A stretch of DNA of 44,891 nucleotides from a virus: positions 1-44,891 of the IMG/VR virus record IMGVR_UViG_3300010938_000066, one strand, 5' to 3'. Positions 5,975 through 13,389 of the stretch are shown here, one piece after another. Positions within the stretch are counted from its first letter, which is position 1, and every line of letters starts with the position of its first letter. The notes under the pieces are model-generated. The model saw nothing but the letters and a program-made list of their open reading frames with translations, was not told the origin of the DNA and made no database searches. The translations under genes and the position numbers were made by a program.

Positions 5975-7132
5975 ATGAATCCCAAGAGCATATTTACGGT
6001 CTCAGCCAAACGTCTGTTTGATCAAAATCCCTTCGCATATTATTTCCGGTACGTACTTGGCTATATGCGCCCCCGCCAGGCCCAAAGTATACCCATCCTA
6101 TTTGGGCATGATTTGCACCAGGCTATAAATCATATCCAGATGGCCATTTTTGATAAACGGGAGGCCCAATTGCCTCCTCAGCCAAATCAGATAATTAGCA
6201 ATTACTTGGACTGGTATTTCAATCGTGGTTATCAAAAAATTATTGTAACTGAATTCCCAGTATTAACCCGTCTAGTTGATTTGGCTGATTTTTGGGGGCT
6301 GTCTTTCCCAAAGGAACTTCTGAATTGTCAAGATGAACTCTATTATGGCGGAGTTATTGATGCTGTTATCGAAGAAGATAATTGTTTTTGGGTTAAGGAT
6401 TATAAAACTTTTCGATCTTATGCCAAGGATCAGCCTAATGTTTTATATGATTTGGATCAATTGGGAATGTACTTGGCGGCCATGAGACAAATCTCCAAAA
6501 CTCCAGAAAAATTTGTAGGTTTCCTGTTGGAGAAAATCTATATTCCTTACCCAGACCCCAATACCAAGACCAATACCAAAACCAATACCAAAACAAAAGA
6601 AAAGACAAAGAATTGGAAAAGAAAAACTAAAGAATTGGGGCCAGAAACCCTTTCCCATCCCCCCAACCCCCCTTCCCTTTCCCGAAAGGGCTCTCAATTT
6701 ACTGCTTGGGATGAACAAGGGAGACTAATCCGGGATTCCTTTACCTTCACAGTCGAGAAAAACAAAAAGAGAATTGGGCGTATCTATCGATATTATTACA
6801 ATCCAACTGATATTGAATTAAGAAATACCGTTAAGGAGTTTCTTGACTTTGTGGCTAAAGCCAAGTCACTAGAAAGTTGCCCATATTATGTGTGCCACAG
6901 ATATTCCGGCCCCCAAGATGAGTTCTATGATCTTGCTCTTGCTATAAGGAGGAGCCAAGAAATCGACAAACTACTTAACGATAATTATCAATCAATAGTG
7001 CCCAACTTAGAGGTCCTGCATGCAATAGAAGAGTGGAGAAATAAGAGCTTCTTTCTTGACAAAGCCCGGGCCCTGGGTGTAGAGTGGGGACCGGCAGGCC
7101 CAATCCAGCTGGAAGGAGGGGCAAACCAGTGA
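5975..7132 (+). CDS. PD-(D/E)XK nuclease, RecB/Cas4-like (385 aa)
   Basis: First gene of the rightward replication region. The core is GGVIDAVIEEDNCFWVKDYKT (residues 125-145): D129 and the D142-x-K144 pair match the PD-(D/E)XK catalytic set. An upstream FGHDLHQAI provides the usual His, and LDQLGMY the conserved Gln. The family comprises RecB-like exonucleases and Cas4-type nucleases used in recombination and DNA processing. Residues about 196-242 are a low-complexity insertion (NTKT repeats, then HPPNPPSLSRKG) that looks acquired. C-terminal cysteines (ESCPYYVCH) could be structural. The start has GGAGG 15 nt upstream, longer than usual. Confidence 0.75.
   Translation: MNPKSIFTVSAKRLFDQNPFAYYFRYVLGYMRPRQAQSIPILFGHDLHQAINHIQMAIFDKREAQLPPQPNQIISNYLDWYFNRGYQKIIVTEFPVLTRLVDLADFWGLSFPKELLNCQDELYYGGVIDAVIEEDNCFWVKDYKTFRSYAKDQPNVLYDLDQLGMYLAAMRQISKTPEKFVGFLLEKIYIPYPDPNTKTNTKTNTKTKEKTKNWKRKTKELGPETLSHPPNPPSLSRKGSQFTAWDEQGRLIRDSFTFTVEKNKKRIGRIYRYYYNPTDIELRNTVKEFLDFVAKAKSLESCPYYVCHRYSGPQDEFYDLALAIRRSQEIDKLLNDNYQSIVPNLEVLHAIEEWRNKSFFLDKARALGVEWGPAGPIQLEGGANQ
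6007..6020. promoter_or_regulatory. Third LexA-like dyad, within the nuclease gene
   Basis: CAAACGTCTGTTTG is a dyad with the same centre (ACGTCTGT) as O1 and O2 but AAAC/GTTT arms. It lies 33 bp after the nuclease start codon and about 75 bp upstream of the P3 -35, so it could act on P3 or as a roadblock for rightward transcription. It is coding sequence, so chance is possible. Confidence 0.35.
6560..6700 (+). repeat. In-frame low-complexity insertion in the nuclease
   Basis: About 140 bp of unusual composition. First comes a 12-bp tandem motif (variants of ACCAATACCAAA, about 6560-6595), then a purine-rich lysine stretch, then a C-rich stretch ending in the palindrome CCCTTTC/GAAAGGG (6675-6690). 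The translation HPPNPPSLSRKG is of a kind seen when short palindromic repeats of bacterial genomes are read through. It keeps the reading frame and interrupts no catalytic motif. Confidence 0.5.
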
Positions 7133-7545
7133 AGTGGAGAGAGACAGTAGGCGATGCCCTGTGGCTCCTTATAGAAGTCTTTAGGGACCTAGCTCGATCG
7201 CCTGAGAAGGACAGCCATCTAGCAGTTAACCTAAGCCAAGCTATCGAGCAGCTAGAGAGGTTGTATACTAGTCCCACGAGTCGAGCAGAAAAAATGGCAG
7301 CTTTTAGTGAGATGATCGCCGACGAGCTGTATGACCGGCTAACTGACCTCAATACTTGGCTTAGGCAAATAGCTAACAGGCTGCAATTCAGCTTTCCAAA
7401 AGAGAATGAGACTGATTGGGAACTAGTCAAAGATAATATGGTGGCTGCCTACGAAGATATTCTAGATGCAGCAGATCACGTGTCTTCATTACTAGATGAC
7501 CTTTCTTGGTACGTCGTAAGTGATGAGGAGAACAATGACCAATAA
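7129..7545 (+). CDS. Hypothetical helical protein (138 aa)
   Basis: The GTG at 7129 overlaps the stop of the nuclease gene (GTGA) and has GGAGG about 9 nt upstream; it is preferred over the ATG at 7084, which has no site. The protein is almost entirely predicted alpha-helical and acidic (e.g. NLSQAIEQLERLYTS, ILDAADHVSSLLDDL). Family not recognised. It overlaps the next gene by 11 nt. Confidence 0.6.
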   Translation: MKWRETVGDALWLLIEVFRDLARSPEKDSHLAVNLSQAIEQLERLYTSPTSRAEKMAAFSEMIADELYDRLTDLNTWLRQIANRLQFSFPKENETDWELVKDNMVAAYEDILDAADHVSSLLDDLSWYVVSDEENNDQ

Positions 7546-7714
7546 CGAGGAGCCGGCAGAGAACCTTACTGACTTCGCCATTGCCCTGATGTTGACTAGG
7601 ATCTTTCTAGGAGGTGAAGACAAAGAGGCAGCCCGGAATTTGTTGGAAATAGCTTATCTCCATAAGCACAGTGGTTGGTATCAGCTAAGAATCAAAAGGA
7701 AAAGGAGCGGATAA
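7535..7714 (+). CDS. Hypothetical protein (59 aa)
   Basis: Starts MTNNEEPAEN at 7535 with GAGGAG 5 nt upstream, inside the end of the preceding gene. One helix-rich domain and a very basic tail (RIKRKRSG). Ends 2 nt before the next start, as expected for coupled operon genes. Family not recognised. Confidence 0.55.
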   Translation: MTNNEEPAENLTDFAIALMLTRIFLGGEDKEAARNLLEIAYLHKHSGWYQLRIKRKRSG

Positions 7715-7716
7715 TC

Positions 7717-8271
7717 ATGGCTGAGAGAAAGAGGCGTGTAGCGGTTAGCGAGTCAGTTCAGGCCCAGGATACTGTCAAAGATGCTCCACAGTATAAACCG
7801 TTCACAGAGGGGCTATGGTTGGTCAAGTTGGAAGAGGCCCAATGGGATGACAGTAGCCATTGTTGGATCTGCAGGCTGACCGTGGAGACTGGACCTGATA
7901 AAGGGCGATCACTTCGGTGCCGAATCTTTAAGGACACTGCGGCCTACAAGACCTTTGATGCCTTTAAGAGCTCAGCTGAAAAGAATGTTGCTTGGGCCCT
8001 GATCCGTAACCGAGAGCGTCGAGATGGAAAAGGAGTCTTTGCGGTTGTGGAGCAGTTTGCGCCAGTTGAAGTGAAGCCTGCTGTCGAGTCTACTGATAAC
8101 GTACAGGCTGCTGCATCTACAGCCGGGGAGGCTCTAGAAAATGCGCGGATAGCTTTTGTGGCTTTGTGCGAAGGGCTAAATACAATAGAAAACCGCCTCG
8201 ATGGAATTATAGAAGCCTTGAACGAGGCGTTTTCCTACGCACAGACGGTACGCAATAATCTCAACTGGTGA
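7717..8271 (+). CDS. Possible OB-fold DNA-binding protein (184 aa)
   Basis: The ATG at 7717 has AAGGAG about 9 nt upstream. Residues about 25-120 form a beta-rich domain (GLWLVKLEEAQWDDSSHCW, then LTVETGPDKGRSLRC) whose pattern recalls the DUF669-like phage proteins and single-strand-binding OB folds near phage recombination nucleases. The C-terminal 60 residues are helical and probably coiled coil. Its position in the replication operon fits an accessory DNA-binding role, but this rests on weak pattern similarity. Confidence 0.55.
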   Translation: MAERKRRVAVSESVQAQDTVKDAPQYKPFTEGLWLVKLEEAQWDDSSHCWICRLTVETGPDKGRSLRCRIFKDTAAYKTFDAFKSSAEKNVAWALIRNRERRDGKGVFAVVEQFAPVEVKPAVESTDNVQAAASTAGEALENARIAFVALCEGLNTIENRLDGIIEALNEAFSYAQTVRNNLNW

Positions 8272-8287
8272 AAAGGGGGAAACTAAA

Positions 8288-8617
8288 ATGGAAGCCAATC
8301 CTCAGACAACTGAAAAATCTATCTCCTTGATCATTATCACTCCCAACTTGCAAATGCGGAGACTCCTAAGAGAATTCGCCATGTATACTAGCGACTCTAC
8401 AGTGAGATTGGTTGCCGATGAAATACCGGAAGGCTCTGACTACGGAGTATTTATCATCTCCGATTTGGGAGTCTTCGTCTTGCGCGATAATAACATTTCA
8501 TTTGACCCGCTCAGCCATATTCGGAGAATAATTATGGATGCTTTGCCACTGCAGACGGAGGTTGAGTCACTCTTGCAATCCCTTGCCGAGAGAGAAAAGA
8601 CGGACACAATACAGTGA
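8288..8617 (+). CDS. Hypothetical protein (109 aa)
   Basis: AAAGGGGGAAAC precedes the ATG at 8288. Alternating strands and helices (SISLIIITPN, YGVFIISDLGVFVL) suggest a small alpha/beta domain. No catalytic motif or membrane segment is seen. Family not recognised. It lies in the rightward operon, 16 nt after the previous gene. Confidence 0.6.
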   Translation: MEANPQTTEKSISLIIITPNLQMRRLLREFAMYTSDSTVRLVADEIPEGSDYGVFIISDLGVFVLRDNNISFDPLSHIRRIIMDALPLQTEVESLLQSLAEREKTDTIQ

Positions 8618-8654
8618 GATAGCCGTTTGGGAGCCGAGGAGAGGAGGCTAATAT

Positions 8655-8981
8655 ATGAAAGTACTGGTATTTCAGGGAAGGAGCAATGCCCCACTGCACT
8701 TACCTGGCGGGTTTACTCTGAAGACAGGCCGATGGAGCTTCACCTTGGAAGGGCCGGAATGGGATTTGTGGTCTACAGCAGATGCCGCCTACACAGAACA
8801 CAATAACTGCTTTGTGGCTGTTGGAGAAAAGGGGAGATGCTCTTCGGTCCCCGCACCTGATGAGATATGGCCAAGGGGACGACAATACCTGGAGAATGAA
8901 GGTATCTTTTACGGGGCGGATTGGTACACTTGGACTTGGGACCCCGAAAGGCGATTATGGGTAAAGGGAGAGAGGGTTTAG
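8655..8981 (+). CDS. Hypothetical Trp-rich beta protein (108 aa)
   Basis: GAGGAGAGGAGG precedes the ATG at 8655. The protein is rich in tryptophan, glycine and beta-strand-forming residues (WSFTLEGPEWDLW, GADWYTWTWDPERRLW). Family not recognised. It is the last protein gene before the tRNA cluster, ending 13 nt before tRNA-Gln. Confidence 0.6.
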   Translation: MKVLVFQGRSNAPLHLPGGFTLKTGRWSFTLEGPEWDLWSTADAAYTEHNNCFVAVGEKGRCSSVPAPDEIWPRGRQYLENEGIFYGADWYTWTWDPERRLWVKGERV

Positions 8982-8994
8982 GAAAGCCGACTTA

Positions 8995-9068
8995 TGCGGG
9001 GTCGTCTAATGGTAGGACGGGAGCCTTTGGAGCTCCATATCTGGGTTCGAATCCTAGCCCCGCAGCCA
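8995..9068 (+). tRNA. tRNA-Gln (anticodon UUG)
   Basis: A full cloverleaf can be drawn: acceptor TGCGGGG/CCCCGCA, a D-arm with GTC/GAC stem, anticodon stem GGAGC/GCTCC with loop CTTTGGA (anticodon TTG at 9027-9029), and T-arm CTGGG/CCTAG with loop TTCGAAT. The discriminator is G and CCA is encoded. The first base U and discriminator G fit glutamine identity. It reads CAA codons. Confidence 0.93.
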
Positions 9069-9085
9069 AATGGCAAGTCTTTTCT

Positions 9086-9172
9086 GGAGGGTCTGTCTGA
9101 GGGCGGTAGTGGCAGGGAGCCTACCCACGGGTAGTAGCATGCCTAGGGGCATGGTGTAAGGGCAGACCCTCT
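9086..9172 (+). ncRNA. Structured RNA between the two tRNAs
   Basis: About 87 nt closed by a perfect 9-bp stem, GAGGGTCTG (9087-9095) with CAGACCCTC (9163-9171). Inside are hairpins CTACC/GGTAG (9121-9125/9130-9134) and CATGCC/GGCATG (9138-9143/9148-9153, loop TAGG). GGTAG at 9105-9109 can pair with the same CTACC, so two folds compete. There is no TTCGAAT-type T-loop, so it is not a normal tRNA. No open frame of note covers it. It is probably co-transcribed with both tRNAs. Confidence 0.6.
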
Positions 9173-9181
9173 CGTGATCTT

Positions 9182-9257
9182 AGGCCCGTAGCTCAGCGGT
9201 GAGAGCACCGGTCTTATAAACCGGAGGTCCTTGGTTCGAATCCAAGCGGGCCTACCA
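9182..9257 (+). tRNA. tRNA-Ile (anticodon UAU)
   Basis: The cloverleaf is complete: acceptor AGGCCCG/CGGGCCT, D-arm GCTC/GAGC, anticodon stem CCGGT/ACCGG with loop CTTATAA (anticodon TAT at 9215-9217), variable AGGTC, T-arm CTTGG/CCAAG with loop TTCGAAT, discriminator A and encoded CCA. UAU would read the AUA isoleucine codon directly, which most bacteria read with a CAU anticodon modified to lysidine. Confidence 0.92.
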
Positions 9258-9273
9258 CAAAAGGAGGTCAAGC

Positions 9274-9882
9274 ATGAGGCCTAAGATAGTCGTAGACATT
9301 GACGGAGTTCTGTACGACTGGCACTCTACCGTGCGGTTTCTCATGATGAAATACCGTGGGATCAGCCTGCCGGACTTACCTCAGCTATTTGACTGTTGGG
9401 ATGGACACACCCGGTACCTAAGTCCCGATGACATTGCATGGCTTTGGACAGTTGGAGTAGAGAAGGGGCTGTTCCGGCATGGGCATGTCTTGAAAGGATC
9501 TATACAGGCCCTAGAGCAGCTCAGCGAAGTGGCCGATATTGTCATCGCCACACATCGACCTGCTGGTGCAGCTAATGATACTCTCTCTTGGTTAGCCTTT
9601 CATCGGGTGCCCTGTAAGGAGGTTCATCTACTGTATCATGAGGAACCCAAGTGGGTTATACCAGCAGATGGGATTGTTGATGACAAGCCCGAGAATGTGC
9701 TATCATGGGCTAATGAACGACCAGAAAGGCCCCGCTTGGCTGTTCTTTGGAGGCGTCCTTGGAATGAGTCGGTGACTCAAGACCAATTATCCCAACTCGA
9801 TCCTTGGGTTTTGCACACCAACAATTGGGAAGAGGTGATACGATATGCCAGAACAATCTGGCGGTCGCAAGGGACAGAGTGA
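9274..9882 (+). CDS. 5'(3')-deoxyribonucleotidase-like HAD phosphatase (202 aa)
   Basis: HAD-fold hydrolase: VVDIDGVLYDW (D8, D10) is the nucleophile/acid motif, ATHRP supplies the motif II Thr, and VDDKPENV (about residues 137-144) is the C-terminal metal-binding acidic pair. The length and YDW extension match phage relatives of 5'(3')-deoxyribonucleotidases, which dephosphorylate dNMPs. AAAGGAGG precedes the ATG at 9274, 16 nt after tRNA-Ile. It overlaps the next gene, another nucleotide enzyme, by 38 nt, so a joint role in adjusting dNTP pools is likely. Confidence 0.75.
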   Translation: MRPKIVVDIDGVLYDWHSTVRFLMMKYRGISLPDLPQLFDCWDGHTRYLSPDDIAWLWTVGVEKGLFRHGHVLKGSIQALEQLSEVADIVIATHRPAGAANDTLSWLAFHRVPCKEVHLLYHEEPKWVIPADGIVDDKPENVLSWANERPERPRLAVLWRRPWNESVTQDQLSQLDPWVLHTNNWEEVIRYARTIWRSQGTE

Positions 9883-10177
9883 ATACCGTACCGATCTTCT
9901 CCCGTGGGATGTAATTCTTGAGGATGCCAAACTATATGGGAGGGGGGCACAAAAATACGAGGAGAGAAACTGGGAAAGAGGGTATAAGTGGAGCCTATCT
10001 TTTGCAGCTCTTATCCGACATGCAATCCAGTTTTGGCTTGGCGAGTCCTATGACAAGGAGACAGGATGCCATCATATGGCGGCAGTTCGGTTCCATGCCG
10101 CCGCCCTAGAAAGGTTTGAGCGGGAGCATCCAGAGCTAGATGACAGGCCAAAACTTAAGAATACGGTGATTCCATGA
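9845..10177 (+). CDS. dATP/dGTP diphosphohydrolase-like protein (110 aa)
   Basis: Resembles the phage dATP/dGTP diphosphohydrolase domain (DUF5664, MazG-like all-alpha fold). Landmarks are RTDLLPWDVI near the N-terminus, YGRGAQKYEERNWERGY, ALIRHAIQFWLGE, and YDKETGCHHMAAV, which bears the metal-binding acidic and His residues. The family cleaves purine dNTPs to dNMPs and pyrophosphate. GAGGTGAT lies about 8 nt before the ATG at 9845. The stop overlaps the next start (ATGA at 10174). Confidence 0.7.
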   Translation: MPEQSGGRKGQSEYRTDLLPWDVILEDAKLYGRGAQKYEERNWERGYKWSLSFAALIRHAIQFWLGESYDKETGCHHMAAVRFHAAALERFEREHPELDDRPKLKNTVIP

Positions 10178-10914
10178 GCAAAGTGATCATTTTCGATATC
10201 GAGGCTACAAACCTCGATGCCGACTTCGGCTATGTCCTATGTTTTGGCTATAAGGAATGTCGGCTGACCTCTGACGGACTAATCGAGGGCCCTACCAAAG
10301 TCTTGACAATACATGATTATCCAGGAGAGCGTGTTACCGATGATTCTAAACTAATGGCTAGGGCCCATGAAGTTATATCTGAGGCCGACGTGCTGGTAAC
10401 GTATTACGGTAAAGAGTTTGACCTTAAATTCTTAAACACTCGTATGATTTTATCTGGCCTACCGCCCTTGCCGCCTTTAGGAGAATCACACCTTGACCTG
10501 TATTACACAGTCAGAAACAACTTCACTCTGCACAGCAAGCGGTTGGGCAATGTAGCGGAGTATCTCCGATGTCCTATAGAGAAGACTCAGGTCAAAGGCA
10601 ATTACTGGGTCGAGGCCATGGCCGGAGACCCCAAAGCCCTTGAGTATATCAAGGACCACTGCTACAAGGATGTCGAGATTCTCTATTGGCTATTTCTTAC
10701 CTTGAGGCCATATATTCGCAAGTTCCCGAGGGTATGGCCAATAGATCAAGAGAAGTGTGCCTCGTGTGGGCATCCAATGCAGCGTAGAGGCAGGCATGTT
10801 CGTGGGGCCAGCCTATATCATCGACTATGGTGTCCAAAATGTGGAAGATGGGACTACTTGCCGCTAAGCAAGGAAGAGAAACGCGCCTTACTCGGCGCGA
10901 CCGGCGGGAATTAA
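10174..10914 (+). CDS. DnaQ/RNase H-like 3'-5' exonuclease with zinc ribbon (246 aa)
   Basis: The N-terminal domain has the DEDD exonuclease order: IIFDIEATNLD (D8, E10; Exo I), TYYGKEFDLKFLNTR (Exo II) and HCYKDVEILYWLF (Exo III acid). It is most like the predicted RNase_H_2/YprB-type single-strand exonucleases. The C-terminus adds a two-knuckle zinc ribbon (CASCGH, then CPKCGRW). The start overlaps the preceding stop. Since the polymerase gene has its own proofreading domain, this is a separate repair or RNA-processing nuclease. Confidence 0.75.
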   Translation: MSKVIIFDIEATNLDADFGYVLCFGYKECRLTSDGLIEGPTKVLTIHDYPGERVTDDSKLMARAHEVISEADVLVTYYGKEFDLKFLNTRMILSGLPPLPPLGESHLDLYYTVRNNFTLHSKRLGNVAEYLRCPIEKTQVKGNYWVEAMAGDPKALEYIKDHCYKDVEILYWLFLTLRPYIRKFPRVWPIDQEKCASCGHPMQRRGRHVRGASLYHRLWCPKCGRWDYLPLSKEEKRALLGATGGN

Positions 10915-11528
10915 GGAAGGCATTACTTAAAGTTTTGTCCCGCATCTTGGTGGTGCCATATGAGCTCAGGCATCGGAAAATCCGCGATGTCAATGTATGG
11001 GTTCCAGTGGTCATCTTTGACTTCGAGGAGCAGGGGTTCTTCTATGGCCCACTTAAGAATGCAGTAGGCCGTACAGTCTTTCCCTTGCTAGATCCAACAG
11101 AGGAATATCCTTTGCCTATAATATGCATTGACTCTCGGCTGCCCAAGGGCTACCAAGAATGGGTTATCAGGCACGAGGTAGTTCATGCGGAAGATTGGTT
11201 TAGAGTCTGTGCGCAAATCTCTGGAGAGATAGATCGCCAAGCTCTGGTACAAAAACTTAAGTTAGGGGATATATGGGATGAGATGAAGGCTGAGTTGCTG
11301 GCTCTTCGTGACTTCGATCCCGGCCTATTCCGGACTGATCAGTTGCCTTGGCAATCTTGGGAGAGTCATGTAGATCTTCTACTTCCCCTAAAACGGTACA
11401 TGCGCGCTAGAGATGGCAGAGAGCAGGCCGAGCGTCTAATTCACTTTCTGAGGGAGGAGATCGAGAATGCCCGCAAAGAAAGGAAATCTAAGGGATCTGC
11501 TCCAGTTTCTGAATCTCCCATTTCGTGA
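10827..11528 (+). CDS. HEXXH-motif protein, zincin-like (up to 233 aa)
   Basis: The central RHEVVHAEDWF is an HEXXH zinc-hydrolase motif in a helix context, preceded by a beta strand (PLPIICIDSRLP) and followed by long helices. The order resembles small IrrE/ImmA or SprT-type zincins, but the family is not firmly recognised. The start is uncertain: ATGs at 10827 and 10848 lie deep in the preceding gene without ribosome binding sites, and a TTG at 10935 with AAGGAAGG 14 nt upstream would give 197 aa. It overlaps the primase gene by about 60 nt. Confidence 0.6.
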   Translation: MVSKMWKMGLLAAKQGRETRLTRRDRRELRKALLKVLSRILVVPYELRHRKIRDVNVWVPVVIFDFEEQGFFYGPLKNAVGRTVFPLLDPTEEYPLPIICIDSRLPKGYQEWVIRHEVVHAEDWFRVCAQISGEIDRQALVQKLKLGDIWDEMKAELLALRDFDPGLFRTDQLPWQSWESHVDLLLPLKRYMRARDGREQAERLIHFLREEIENARKERKSKGSAPVSESPIS

Positions 11529-13071
11529 GGTCTCAGAGGGAAAAGAGCTATGTCTCACCTGTCTCTGGTGTGGTAAAAAGGATCATCTGTATGTAGAAGC
11601 CGACAAGGGGTATTACTTCTGCCATCGATGCCAAGAGTCAGGAGCTAACTTTGAATCTAAAGTAATAGAGATGCTCGTAGAAATCGCCTCTGGCCATCAG
11701 GAGGGTCAACGGTTTGCTGCAGAACGGGGGCTTTATAATGAGGACTTGAGACGGGACCTAGTGGCCTTTCGGCTGGGATTCTATGAGCCATTGGGACGCT
11801 ATGTCATACCTGTCGTCCAAAACGACCAAATAGTAAATCTAGCCTTTAGGGCAGCACAGAACACCCAAGAACCAAAGTACATCAAGCTACCGGGACGAAG
11901 CTCCACCTATTTCTTAGATATGGGCCACCCTCGCCGCACCTTTCTAGTTGAAGGCGAGCTTGACGCCTTGAGTCTTTTTCGGATGCTTTCGCTGTTCCAA
12001 CCCACGGATGAAGGTGCTAGAATAATTGCCACATCTGCCTCGACCCTGCCTAAGGACTTGCAGGAATTGGCTAGGGGACCGATAACAGCGATCTTCGACA
12101 CGGACAAGGCAGGCGACTTAGCTAGAAAGAGGGCCAGCAAGCAGGGACTTCAGTTGGCTAAAGTGCCTGATCCTTTCAATGACATTAATGAATTTCTAGT
12201 CCAAGGAACTCGCGAGCAGATGATAGCTTGGGTGAGTACCTTGCTGGCTTCGGCCCCCAAGGCTCCTTCGGCCCTAGAATTAGTGCCTTCTGGCGATCAG
12301 TTTGTCACTCAAGTTAGACAAGAGAGGCCCTGGCTTATTGAGCAGGTGTGGTACTCCGATGGTCTTGGATTTATTGTAGGGCTGCCTAAGTCCCTAAAGT
12401 CAACTTTGGCTATTGCCATGGCTTATAGTGTGGCCAATGGGAAACCTTTCTTAGGGTTTACTACGGGTGAGCCCAAGAGAGTACTAATGGTGCAAGAAGA
12501 GGATGCCGACTTTATCATTAGGGAGCGGCTAATCGGTGTTTCTGGGGGCAATTTAGAGACACTCAGAAATATCTTCGTTAGGACCCCCGGCACAGCCGGA
12601 AGCTCTATCAACCTAACCGATGATCAATCTATTGAACACTTGCGGGAGCTTATTGAGGCGTTGGAGCCAAGCTTGCTAATTTTGGACCCCTTCGCTAACC
12701 TTGCTTTGGTGGATGAGAACCATGCTAATGAGATCAACTCGGTGTTAGAAGTGCTACGGAAGATACGGAATGACTACAAGTTGGCCATCGCAGTGGTACA
12801 CCATATGAGGAAGGCTGTGCCTGAAGGCGGTGGCTCGCCCGGCCTACGAATCAGAGGCTCCTCGGCTTTCTGGGCAAAGCTAGAGTGTGCCATTTACTTA
12901 GAGGCCTATGATGGATTTCTAAACATGACTATCGAATCCAAGACTATACCAAGATCAATGCACACCCTGAAATATTTGGGCGACTGTCGATTTGAGCTAT
13001 TGGCACCGCCTAAGGCCGAAATCGCGCGAATGGTGCCCAAACTCCTGAACGAGAAGCTGCCATGGTCTTAA
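11467..13071 (+). CDS. Primase-helicase, zinc finger/TOPRIM/RecA-like (534 aa)
   Basis: Domains in order: a zinc finger (C29, C32, C35, C52, C55; CLTCLWC, then FCHRC); a DnaG-type TOPRIM with FLVEGELDAL (E162) and AIFDTDKAG (D211, D213); and a RecA-like ATPase of the RepA/AAA_25 kind with Walker A GLPKSLKST (305-313) and Walker B LLILDPF (403-409). This is the T7 gp4-like architecture that unwinds DNA and lays down primers. GGGAGGAG precedes the ATG at 11467. It lies upstream of the resolvase, chaperonin and polymerase genes in the same operon. Confidence 0.88.
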   Translation: MPAKKGNLRDLLQFLNLPFREVSEGKELCLTCLWCGKKDHLYVEADKGYYFCHRCQESGANFESKVIEMLVEIASGHQEGQRFAAERGLYNEDLRRDLVAFRLGFYEPLGRYVIPVVQNDQIVNLAFRAAQNTQEPKYIKLPGRSSTYFLDMGHPRRTFLVEGELDALSLFRMLSLFQPTDEGARIIATSASTLPKDLQELARGPITAIFDTDKAGDLARKRASKQGLQLAKVPDPFNDINEFLVQGTREQMIAWVSTLLASAPKAPSALELVPSGDQFVTQVRQERPWLIEQVWYSDGLGFIVGLPKSLKSTLAIAMAYSVANGKPFLGFTTGEPKRVLMVQEEDADFIIRERLIGVSGGNLETLRNIFVRTPGTAGSSINLTDDQSIEHLRELIEALEPSLLILDPFANLALVDENHANEINSVLEVLRKIRNDYKLAIAVVHHMRKAVPEGGGSPGLRIRGSSAFWAKLECAIYLEAYDGFLNMTIESKTIPRSMHTLKYLGDCRFELLAPPKAEIARMVPKLLNEKLPWS

Positions 13072-13385
13072 AGCATCCACGCGCTAAAGGACGCCGCTTC
13101 GAGCGGGAGATCGTAGAAATCCTCAGCCAAGCGGGATATCGAGCCAAGCGGGTACCCCTGTCAGGCGGGGCAGAGGGCTTCCCTGGAGATATCCACTGGG
13201 AAATGGTCCCGGGCTATGCTATAATAATAGAGGCGAAGAACCGGAAGTCTGCCCCCATAAAAAAGTTGCAAAAGTGGCTAGGCCATAAGGATATGCTAGT
13301 GCTCAAGACTGGAGGTGAGATATGGGCATTTCTCCCATTAGAACGACTGTTGGAATGGCTACGCAAATTACGTAAGGAGGGATGA
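13062..13385 (+). CDS. Holliday-junction-resolvase-like nuclease (107 aa)
   Basis: Small PD-(D/E)XK protein resembling archaeal-type resolvases (Hjc): KGRRFEREIVEIL (E14/E16), VPLSGGAEGFPGDI (the Ser-Gly-Gly loop and D43) and IIIEAKNR (E57-x-K59), followed by a Lys-rich helix ending KWL. These enzymes resolve four-way junctions or debranch phage DNA before packaging. It overlaps the primase-helicase gene by 10 nt. The length fits the family. Confidence 0.75.
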   Translation: MVLKHPRAKGRRFEREIVEILSQAGYRAKRVPLSGGAEGFPGDIHWEMVPGYAIIIEAKNRKSAPIKKLQKWLGHKDMLVLKTGGEIWAFLPLERLLEWLRKLRKEG

Positions 13386-13389
13386 AGAG

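Noticed and set aside
6560-6600. Possible CRISPR-like short repeats
   Set aside because: The 12-bp units are contiguous without spacers and encode a lysine/threonine run; no CRISPR array is present anywhere.
9845-10177. Evidence for a 2-aminoadenine (Z) genome because of a purine dNTP diphosphohydrolase
   Set aside because: No PurZ-like synthetase or DatZ-type gene is seen, so this enzyme alone does not support it.
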